This document shows, piece after piece, positions 23,242-32,390 of a stretch of DNA of 64,000 nucleotides. The notes below the pieces were generated by a model. That model was not told the origin of the DNA and searched no databases. It was given only the letters and a program-made list of their open reading frames with translations. Both the position numbers and the translations under genes were made by a program. The first letter of the stretch is position 1, and every line of letters begins with the position of its first letter. The stretch spans positions 496,001 through 560,000 of the forward strand of contig MBPM02000006.1 of NCBI GenBank assembly GCA_001695595.3, read 5' to 3'. This DNA comes from Plasmopara viticola (lineage: Eukaryota; Oomycota; Peronosporomycetes; Peronosporales; Peronosporaceae).

Positions 23242-24387
23242 ATGTAATGTAATGTATTACGTTATCGCGTTGCCAAGGTATGCACGTGCTAGGCTCAGTC
23301 TGGCTAGTCCACGGCATAGAGTGGTGTCCGCATACGTCGAGTCTCGTTCGGCGGGCAGTGCATCCAGCACCGAGGTCGTATGGGTCTTCCATTTCTTTCG
23401 GTCTTGTGCAAGGGTACGTACCACTTCGAGGTCTTGTGCTGTCCGGAGTCGAAAGCCGGAGCCACGGGAAACAAGATTGTGGTCGAGTGTCGAGGGGAGC
23501 GTGGTGCGGGGACGTCCGCGCCATTTTGCTGCGGTGGAGAAGAAGTAGGCACGCATCTGGAGGTTAGCTGGAATGTCGGGATAGCGGCGAAGTACATGGC
23601 CAAACAGGCGCCAGCGAGCTTGTGTCAGTCGTAGTCTCAGCGGCCGCTCATCACAGAGGTCGTAGAGTCTTGCATTCGAAATGGGTCGGGGGTAGCGATA
23701 GCCAAGAGCGTAGCGAAGCTGGCGGCGATGGAAACTCTCGAGGCCGTGGAGCTCTGACTTGGTAAGAGCCCAGTTGTACAGCAGAATCGGTAGAACGTAG
23801 GTGTTGTACAATCGAATGCGTGTCTTGGGTGAGATGAACGTGGGGCGGAGCCAGACGGACCAGAGGCGGTGGAGCGCGAGGGTGGCCTGGGACTTGCATC
23901 CGGATAGATCTTTAATATCGCCGAGGAGTGTTCCGAGCTTCTTAGTGTGGTGCCAGGTTTCTTCTCGGGATCGGGCGTGTCGAGTGGCGCCCGACGGGTT
24001 GCAGTGGCGGCGAATTTCGGTGACTTCGGTCTTGGCTTCGTTTTTTTTTTAAGATTAGAAGGAAGTCATCAATGCGGTGCTCACCTCTATCGTAGATCTT
24101 GGTTTCTCGGAGGCCAAGGATATCGACGCGGTAGCGCCGGAGATCTTCGGGGAGTGTTACGTGCTTCTTGCGCTTCGAACCTAGAGAATTCACATTAAAG
24201 GAGCCAATCCGGATGCGGTTGGCGCGATTAAGGGCGTGGAAGGGGGTTTGGCCTGGTGCTGGAGACCGTCGCGTCGAGGGTGAGACTCGTTAGAGACCTG
24301 CAGATGCCCGAGAGCACCTGCCCGAAGCGCGCGAGCATTAAGCCCCCGCGCTTGGAAGGAGGGCGTCACCCCAACCTTTTCCGAAAA
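23242..24387 (-). mobile_element. Internally deleted non-LTR retrotransposon (endonuclease start fused to RT end), copy 2
   Basis: An insertion of about 1146 bp flanked by the perfect 12-bp repeat ATTTTGCTCCTA (23230-23241 and 24388-24399). On the minus strand it starts TTCGGAAAAGG, has a leader, then the start of an AP-type endonuclease (RIGSFNVNSLG, YRVDILGLRETKI; 24048-24240). The frame then breaks at an A-run (T-run on plus, 24042-24052) and resumes in the C-terminal part of a LINE reverse transcriptase (23257 to about 23970: LYNTYVLPILLYNWALTKSE, FHRRQLRYALGY, RWRLFGHVLRR). The tail is a short ATGTA-type repeat. The palm domain with catalytic residues is absent, so it cannot move by itself. 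Confidence 0.85.
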
Positions 24388-24416
24388 ATTTTGCTCCTAG
24401 TATGCAAAATATTGTT

Positions 24417-24746
24417 GTATTGTATTGTATTGTATTACGTTATCGCGTTGCCAAGTTATGCACGTGCTAGGCTCAGTCTGGCTAGTCCACGGCATAGAGT
24501 GGTGTCCGCATACGTCGGGTCTCGTTCGGCGGGCAGTGCAGCCAGCACCGAGGCCGTGAGGGTCTTCCATTATTTTGTGTAGTTCTGACTTGGTAAGAGC
24601 CCAGGTGGCGCCCTGGTGCTGGAGACCGTCGCGTCGAGGGTGAGACTCGTTAGAGACCTGCAGATGCCCAAGAGCACCTGCCCGAAGCGCGCGAGCATTT
24701 AGCCCCCGCGCTTGAAGGAGGGCGTCACCCCAACCTTTTCCGAACA
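24417..24746 (-). mobile_element. Short non-autonomous LINE derivative, copy 3
   Basis: A 330-bp insertion with perfect 12-bp flanking repeats CAAAATATTGTT at 24405-24416 and 24747-24758. Structure and internal junctions match copy 1 at 4863-5194; the two differ at roughly 16-20 positions by eye. It sits 5 bp beyond the target repeat of copy 2 in the same orientation, and about 115 bp downstream of the stop codon of the eIF2alpha-type kinase gene, possibly in its 3' untranslated region. The (TACAA)n tail is at 24417-24437. Confidence 0.85.
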
Positions 24747-24872
24747 CAAAATATTGTTATGCGTGCTAAATACGTATTGACGTTACTGTTTGTTAGATCA
24801 CTGTACATTTTTTTACTTTGCAAATATCCGGAGGTCCGTCCGAGAATTTTCACCCTTTCGCTCTCCTTCAAC

Positions 24873-27404
24873 TTAGGCAATAGCTATACCGACGTTTTGA
24901 ACCTTATCGCTTAACTCTACGATCAGTGCTTCTAGCTGAAGGGTAGCTTTTGAGCGGTCACGCACCTGGCGAATAGCGGCTGCAAGTTTCACCTGCAACC
25001 CACGTAGTTCCTCAAGAGCTGATGCTGGCGTAATCGCACTTTTAGACCTTGCCAGAATCTTGCGTAACTGGGCGCACACCTCTTCACTGGTCGGCCTATC
25101 ACTTGGGTCAATTGACGTCATCCGCAACACCAATTCCATCTCCATTGCAAAATTTTGCCGAGCTTTTTGGGGCACAACGCCATGGCGTACGCCTGTCAGC
25201 ACCTGCGAACGCTCCATCATCGTGCTAAAAGGGCAACAGAGCTCTAGTAAAATCACACCCAGTGCATAAATGTCCGACTTGATCGAATACTTGGCACTTT
25301 TTAAGCGAGTCGCGGCGTTCTTCGAAACGTTATTGCCAAAGCGGTACCCCAGCTGCTCAGGAGAAGCGTACGTAAACGTACCGAGCGCCGTCGTGTGGTT
25401 GCCATCGCTAAGTCCGAGCTTTTGCAAATGCTCGCGAGGCGACACAGTTTCGTCAGACGAGCCGTCGAGATACACGGCTTTCGATAAACCAAAATCGCCA
25501 ATCTTGGCTTCATCACCATGGATAAAAATATTGTCCGGCTTTAAGTCTCGGTGAATCACGCCATGGGAATGCATGTGGGTAACGCCTTGAGCTGCGCTGA
25601 GAAAAAGCTTAAGTCCTTTTTGGTGAATGTCAGACGTATTGGCCCATGCCGACCGCTCCTCAAATGAAGAACGGAGCCACGCTCCCAATGTGGAATGAGA
25701 TTCTTGACCAAGCTGCTGTCGATCCAATAGTGGCGACTCCAATTGGTCCAATATATGATAAAGTGGCTCGTGATTAGTTGTCGTTGCAGTCGTTGGCTTT
25801 GCATTCACGGCCGTTCCGCATAGTTCCATCTGAATGTACAAAATCACCTGCGCTTTCATGGCTGCCGATTGAGATGAACGAGAACGAAAACCCACGCGCA
25901 CTTCGTTCTTTAACTCACCAGGTTGCCCAAAAGCCGCCTCATCGTCAACGCACAAGCCCACTGAGTCCTCGTCTTCACTTACGTCCTCGAAAGTTAGCCC
26001 CGGAGTGGAGTATTCGTCAAATTTTAGTGAGCTTGAAGAAAAGTCAGATAAGAATGACGGATCCATAGTCTCCATATTACTCATGCGAAGTTCAGCTTCC
26101 TCATCCAGAAGTGCCAACTGTTGTCGCTGAAGACCTTCAGGACTGCAGTCACTCTCGCTTAATGGTACGTCTGAGCCACGAACGCTCTCGACCGATAAAG
26201 TCTTAACCGATGCACACGTGTCTACCTCCGTCCACGCTGTATGATACCGCACCACATTAGGATGTGGAGCCATGGAAGCCATCAAGCGAACTTCACGCAA
26301 AGCTTGATGTTCGGCACGATTTGCATCAAGTTCGGCAGCGCGAGGTAGAACCACCTTTTTTATCGCGTAAAAACACCCATCGACCTTGCTACGCACCTTA
26401 AACACAGAGCCTTGGCCTCCTTCACCAAGAGAACCCACAACTTCGAAATCCTGCTCAAAGCGATAGTTAAAAGCGCAAGTAGTATCTCCCATTACATTCG
26501 ACACAGTAGCGGTAGTCTTGGTCTCCGACGTCGCAGATATGAGAGGTGGCGGTAATACAGGCGTCGCCTTGCTCGATATAGCAGATGAAAGGGAGGCTGT
26601 CCGCTTGAACGAAGCTCTCTTTCGTTGCATCGGAACTTCGTGGCTTTCATCCGTCGAAACTTGCAAAACTAACGCGGGCGATTTCCATTTCAAAATGTCT
26701 AAGAACGCAGCGCGCTTTCTCTGTTTAAGCTGGGGTTGCTGTTGACACGTAATCTCCTTCGCATCTCCATGCTTGAATAACGTGGGGAAGCGACTCGTTT
26801 GAGAGCCAATCCATTCCCTTTTCGTCTTCTGCGGCGTAAGAAAGGTCGACGGGTGAAACGATGACATGGACGACAGCGTCGCACTGCTTTTCGTACGCAT
26901 TGGCACACGATGCATTGGTGTAGGCGGTGGCGACGGCATTGGCGACGCCAAAACCGTGGCCTCTACTGGTTTGCACATCGTCTCTTCCGCATTATTTTCC
27001 TCTGTTCCCGTTTGGAAATACCCAATGAAAGGGTTTGTTTTGTCTACTAAAGAGCCTCGTCTACCCGGATGCAATTCGTCTTCGCTCTCAGTAGTCATTG
27101 ACATCTTCGTAATCACTGTAGCAAGGCCATTGGACGCCGCAACTGACTGATTATTGCTCAAGTCTGCGAACGATGAAATTATACGCGGTCTGGCAGCGAT
27201 TGAAGCGGCCAGAGATGTTGGCGACGTGATCACGACCTCGCAAAACGCGTCATCGTTTCCCCAACTGCAAGCCGTACCGGCATTCATGGGGGAGTTAGGC
27301 GACGAGAAGCGTCCACCCACTTGGGAGGCTGTGGCCGCCCGCCGCACGCTAGGCAACCCGTTGACCCCATTTTTGGCCAAATTGTAGGCAAAGGTGCTGG
27401 GCAT
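24873..27404 (-). CDS. eIF2-alpha-type protein kinase with long N-terminal extension
   Basis: Single-exon, 843 residues. Predicted stress-responsive kinase of the PEK/GCN2-like group, which phosphorylates eIF2alpha to reduce translation initiation. The kinase domain starts near residue 318: glycine loop GEGGQGSVF (327-335), catalytic lysine in YAIKKV (349), then a large acidic/serine-rich insert (about 395-520) between the N-lobe strands, as in this family. VIHRDLKPDNIF follows (HRD 618-620), GDFGLSK (DFG 637-639), and the activation segment GTFTYASPEQLGY. A C-terminal helical region ends in LQLEALIVELSDKVQN. The first 300 residues are Ser/Thr/Pro-rich with no recognisable sensor (no RWD or HisRS domain, no clear signal peptide or membrane segment), so the activating stress is unknown. 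Confidence 0.85.
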   Translation of the reverse strand: MPSTFAYNLAKNGVNGLPSVRRAATASQVGGRFSSPNSPMNAGTACSWGNDDAFCEVVITSPTSLAASIAARPRIISSFADLSNNQSVAASNGLATVITKMSMTTESEDELHPGRRGSLVDKTNPFIGYFQTGTEENNAEETMCKPVEATVLASPMPSPPPTPMHRVPMRTKSSATLSSMSSFHPSTFLTPQKTKREWIGSQTSRFPTLFKHGDAKEITCQQQPQLKQRKRAAFLDILKWKSPALVLQVSTDESHEVPMQRKRASFKRTASLSSAISSKATPVLPPPLISATSETKTTATVSNVMGDTTCAFNYRFEQDFEVVGSLGEGGQGSVFKVRSKVDGCFYAIKKVVLPRAAELDANRAEHQALREVRLMASMAPHPNVVRYHTAWTEVDTCASVKTLSVESVRGSDVPLSESDCSPEGLQRQQLALLDEEAELRMSNMETMDPSFLSDFSSSSLKFDEYSTPGLTFEDVSEDEDSVGLCVDDEAAFGQPGELKNEVRVGFRSRSSQSAAMKAQVILYIQMELCGTAVNAKPTTATTTNHEPLYHILDQLESPLLDRQQLGQESHSTLGAWLRSSFEERSAWANTSDIHQKGLKLFLSAAQGVTHMHSHGVIHRDLKPDNIFIHGDEAKIGDFGLSKAVYLDGSSDETVSPREHLQKLGLSDGNHTTALGTFTYASPEQLGYRFGNNVSKNAATRLKSAKYSIKSDIYALGVILLELCCPFSTMMERSQVLTGVRHGVVPQKARQNFAMEMELVLRMTSIDPSDRPTSEEVCAQLRKILARSKSAITPASALEELRGLQVKLAAAIRQVRDRSKATLQLEALIVELSDKVQNVGIAIA

Positions 27405-28281
27405 GGACGCGTATTTGCTACCAAGAGTTTAAAAGCGAGTCAGCGACTGCAAGAGATGATATAGTCTCACGTGAAGTCAAGGCGGCACAGGCGGAAACAA
27501 GACGACTTCGCTCGTAAGCCCTACCTTGATACACACCACTGTATCGCACGCACACCTCACCGCCTCTCTTAGCGCTTTCCTCACGATATTCTATGCGCGG
27601 CGGCTCTCTCTTAGTGATGGACAAGGCTTGCGTGTCTGAATGCGGATGGTAGAGTGAGTGAAGGTCACAAGGTATGCCTTCCCCTCGAAACTGCATACAA
27701 GCCGTTGCATAGCAGTTGTAGCGGGAATGAAATCGACGTCATTATTTTGAAACATCGACGCGATGGGTATTAAAAAGTCAATTTCTTGCTTTTGCAATGT
27801 TCAAAAGTTGTTTCTGAAGAAACGATAAGGGCAAGGTGTCGTGCAGCCACTTTTTAAATAAAAATTTCCATTTATCAAATCGCTCGATTTTACTCTCAAT
27901 GCTCGTGTACACTTTTGATTTCTAGCTTATTTCTTAAGCCAGCGTGACAACGCACAGCATTTTCTCAGCTAGCAAATTAAAGCAAAAACGATTGCCTCAC
28001 CTCATATACTTGTGAAGTATTGCCCACAACAGCTCGTCAGCCGTCGGTCCGTCCAGAGCATGTTTCAGAGGCAAAATTTATTGGTGAAACCGGCGACAGA
28101 AAAAAAGTCTGATTAATACATTACTGTACTTGCATCATCTGAATGACCGTAGAGTTTGCGTGTTCATTTGTATTATCTATTGATAGTATGCTACACACAG
28201 TCCGGTTTCCGTAGTTTTCTTTGCTAAAGAATCAATTTAAATTGTTTTTAAAGGAAGGATAGGAGCACACAGGGTATATGG
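27405..28281. other. Upstream region of the eIF2alpha-type kinase, no gene
   Basis: Contains only short frames without family resemblance. The part next to the kinase start codon probably holds its promoter and 5' untranslated region. Confidence 0.4.
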
Positions 28282-28297
28282 TCAATGGAAAATAGGA

Positions 28298-28616
28298 GAC
28301 CGATCCTGTGGCTCGAACGATTAGCCGTTCGACCCAGGACCGGGAGACACCTGGATCGATACCCATAGAATCCGAATTAAGGCAGCCGGAGATAGGTCAC
28401 TAAAGTGGGCGAGCCATCGCACCCGAGTGTGTGACTGCCCCACCAACTCGCGCCCGATTGGGTAACAAAAGAGTTGGGTAAGAAATGCCCCACTGACCGA
28501 AAAAGCCTCAGAATAATGAGGAGTACGGAACACGGTCCAATATGGGTCGTATTACTACCAGCATCCCGCGATAGAGACAGCTTAGTCCTCGCGCGAGGGG
28601 TCCGGTAGCTTAAATT
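28298..28616. mobile_element. 319-bp insertion flanked by 16-bp direct repeats (SINE-like)
   Basis: The sequence TCAATGGAAAATAGGA occurs at 28282-28297 and again at 28617-28632, exactly bracketing 319 bp that is more GC-rich than its surroundings. This is the pattern of a retrotransposed element with a target-site duplication. Near its left end are GATTAGCCGTTCG and, about 30 bp later, TGGATCGATACCC, which weakly resemble tRNA-type A and B boxes. No coding frame is convincing. Insertion is well supported; the class (SINE or other) is inference. Confidence 0.7.
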
Positions 28617-28739
28617 TCAATGGAAAATAGGAATTCATGGTGACTTCCAAGTATTTACAATTATTAAAACGCATGCTACAATGCAATACATGCGAATTAA
28701 ATAATCTATCACAACGAACCCTAACGTACTTCACAAACA

Positions 28740-31700
28740 ATTTAACATGGTGGAAACAATTTCACTGGAAAACAGCTTCCCAGTTTTTGGTCTCAAAATA
28801 ATAGAGCACTTTTACAGGCCAAGCTGGTGTTGGTTTGTTATTAAAATCTACTTGCCCTATCCGCAACCTTCGAGACGTTACGCGTCGGCACGTCATTTCT
28901 ATAAATATCTTCTCCCTGTATCTCCTAATCCGGGGCAATATTGACTCTGCTATAACATACATTCACGTACTATACGCCCCATTTCAGCCAAGACACCGGG
29001 CTGATCTTTTTTGGAAATTCGCTCCGTCATTTTGTATAAAACAGTCACCATATTGTTCTGGGGGACTTCAATACCGTCATTTCCAGTCAACTAGATCAGG
29101 CGCGACACGGCGCGACACGGCAATCAAAATCGTCTTCTCGACCGGATGAGTTCAATCCGTTTGGTCGAACCTTGGCGACTTTAAATCCCCGATTTCCAAC
29201 AATTTACAAGTTTTAATTCAAGGTCAAGAATTGACTATATTTTAATCAGCTCCTAATTTTTTCACACGGAATTTATAATATTCACCACGATTTTTACGGA
29301 TTGACTGGAATTGGCGACCATACCGGAAATTCTTTTCGACTTGGCTGTTCAATTTTCAGACCGTCAAAAAGGGCCCCATGGAAATGGCCAGTTTGGGTAA
29401 ACCAGTTGCCTGAAGCACAAGGGTATTTGCACAACTCCTTAAATGAGTTAGCAAACTCTTTTTGGGCTCCTAATTGGAATTTCTATGATTAAGAATTCCT
29501 TTTGGATGTTCACAAACGGAACGAGTCTGAGTGAGTGTCAGTTATAGCGTGCAGATGCTAAGGTTCGTTCACCTTGAAGTAAACGAACCTTAGCACCTGC
29601 ACGCTCGGGAACCATCTAGTGTCTGCCCGGACCGATTTATTGTTGCAAAAGTCCAGCTTAAAGAAAAGCTGAAAAAACAAGACTTCTATTCGTCCAAGCG
29701 GAAGTTTACCTCCGACTCGGAATCCACTGAGCGCTGCTCTTAATTTTTTTTCAGACAGCCAGCCATTCTTCACAAGACTTCAACCCGGTCGATTCAATGG
29801 AGACCTAGAGTTCACTTGTTCCTCTTTTTTGTCGTACTGGTCTGGGGTTTACTGTTTGTCTTCGAAGAAATTTGGCCATAGTAAACCAAAATGGGATCCT
29901 TTAAAATTGGTCCAGATTTTCCAAGACACTGTAGCGCGACTTACCTTAAAGGAACACGCTTACTTGGACAGCTTCTTCACAGCCTTTGAGTTTTACTGGG
30001 CGCTAACACACACGGCGATTGGAAAAACTCCGGGACCGGACGGCATTCCTGTTGAATACTATAAGACAGACCTACCCTTCTGGAGCAGAATATTCGAAGT
30101 TGTACATACTGCTCAATTCCGAAGGGAAAAATTACTAAATTTCACTCCAAATCTCGCTTCCTTTAAAATAGGCGATCGGAAACTTCCCAGCAATTATCAA
30201 TGTAGACGCTAAAATCGGGCTTAAAATTTTGGCCCATATACTGGGCTCCGTATTGGAAAAATTACTTTACCCGGATTAATTTGGATTTGTACGGGGTCGG
30301 CATATTCGCCACGCACATTTGCGGTTTCAAGCTTTGGCCCAATTATTTGGGGGTGTAAATTCCCGGCTGGCGTCGTTTTACTAGACTTCGCTAAAGCCTT
30401 CGATAGTGTCGTATGGGACGCACTCGATATGGTTCTAATGCACGACGAATTTGTAGACCAGTTTTGCCGCTGGATACTAATTCTCTTCACGGGTACCCTT
30501 GCTACCCTGGTGTTCAATGGCCATTCACTTGACCCATTTGAATAAGGTGGGGGGGGGTCCGTCATGGGGACCCATTATCGCCGGCATTATTTGTGCTCTA
30601 AATTGAGCCTTTGCAAAATTTTCTTCGACTTCGTCTTCGACATTATGGCGACTAAGACAGTAATCCTCCCCTTTCAAGCTTGAACTGTGGAAAATGAGCC
30701 ATTACGACGAGAACTTATCACTGGGAGTTGTTGTGGTAGACATAATGCCTGCACCAAACTATTGGGTATTTATTACGGACCAACTCTTTCGGATGCTGAT
30801 TGACTCCAGCAACTTCTCGTGGAAATGGAGAACCGGTGTTCGCTTTGGCTTCACCCCGCAAGGACTTAACGAGGTCAAGTTGTTATTTTAATCAATTAAT
30901 TCTACCTGTACTATAATACACGGCCAATGTTTGTTATATTCCGTTCACTGGCTTTCAAGATCAACTTTCACGACTATTTTTTACGCTTCATGTGTCGTTT
31001 CAAGTCGTCCAACGCTCTGGCCCGCGAGTGGTGGTTCCTCCCTAAAAGTCAAGGTGGATTAGTTTAACACTTATTCTAGACTCTATTAAGAGTCTTCAGC
31101 TTCACATGCTATGTAAAGTGATTTTAGCTGGTAGGATGCCGACTAATTTACCATCTTAAGCGGACCAAAATTTTCGACTTTTCGATATAGCAATTTTGCC
31201 TTGGGGACACGACATTGATATTCTTAACGCCCCGATTTCCATCGGCCCGGACCAGGTGGTATCACACCATTTCATCGCTGGACAAGTCTTGGGTCGTATT
31301 GGCACTTTGTACTTTTTACCTGGCACACTCAATTTCGCAAAAAACTTTCAAGGCTCCAAGTCAAATTTGACACGCTAACCACGCCCAGTTTGAATAATGT
31401 GGATCTTACCTACGGCAACTGTGGTAGAACTCTAGCCGGAGTTACACGGCCACTGGGGTTAGTAAAATTATCAGCTGCCCAAGGAATATTTCGGCCGGCG
31501 CAACTTTTCACGGTGTGCCCAACACCTATTACGACTACAAACCCTTCCCGTTTTTTTAGCCAATTTGGCTCCGGGTGGATTGTCAGCGCGAAATCATGCA
31601 ACAATTTCTTGGACAAAGCCGGCTCTCTGCTACGTTCACTAGACCCTTATCCAATAGGGCCTAGTGAAGCGTCAAAGTTTACGCTGCACATCTAACCTGA

Positions 31701-32390
31701 ACGTTTTGTACTTATAAAGTATGAGAGCCAAGTGTGGCAAGAAATCGATTTTTTTTTTTGATTCACCAGCATTGCCCCTTTCTCGACTCAGCGTCTCAGG
31801 TAGACTTGATACGACTATGGCGGCCCGTGACTACGAATCGGGTCAATTTATCTTGCTAGGCTACTCCAAACTTCTTTATCGGCTCCAGCACAACGCTTAA
31901 ATTCTCGTCCATCGTCTTCAATATCGTACTGCTGCAGGTTCAACCTGCCATCATGGTTGTGGAATTCTGAAAACTTCCCCACACTTATTTTGGTATTGCG
32001 AATTTGCGACTCAAGTTTGGTCTAATTGGCTCAATGCTTTTCGACGCTTCTTTCGGGCCACACGGGAATGGAAGTCAGTTCTTTTTTTCAAACTTGAACC
32101 AAACGACTATGCCAAGTCACGTTACGGTTATAGTTTATTTGTGATTTCCCATATTGATTGAGTAGTGGTTCTACGTTGCTTGCGGATGCTCAGGAATGAC
32201 ATTCGCTTTCATGAGATTCAAGCCAACATCACCAAAGCTATCGCTCAAGTCGAGGCTGCTATAGTGCTTCACATACAACACTTCTATCAAGACTTATGCT
32301 GCAAAAGTTTAGGCCATTCCAGTGTCAAACTGCGGCAATTACTTGAGTTGCTAGCCAGACTGAAATCCACCAGTAATTCACAGTTGTAAC
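28740..32390 (+). mobile_element. Decayed L1-like non-LTR retrotransposon
   Basis: Pieces of one LINE polyprotein appear in order but in shifting frames with stops. Endonuclease: AGVGLLLKS (about 28823), YIHVLYAPFQPRHRADLF (about 28960), HHIVLGDFNTVISSQLDQA (about 29048), SRIDYILIS, and GIGDHTG (about 29304). Reverse transcriptase: GKTPGPDGIPVEYYK (about 30019), LLDFAKAFDSVVWDAL (about 30380), VRHGDPLSPALFVL (about 30560), then LLGI-YYGPTLSDAD. C-terminal zinc-binding type region: CHHGCGILKTSPHLFWYCEF (about 31950), with a final readable segment to 32388. It is unrelated in sequence to the shorter LINE derivatives in this window. It cannot encode an active enzyme as it stands. Confidence 0.8.

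Noticed and set aside
28318..28365. tRNA gene inside the 319-bp insertion
   Set aside because: A- and B-box-like words occur, but no cloverleaf with acceptor and anticodon stems can be folded.
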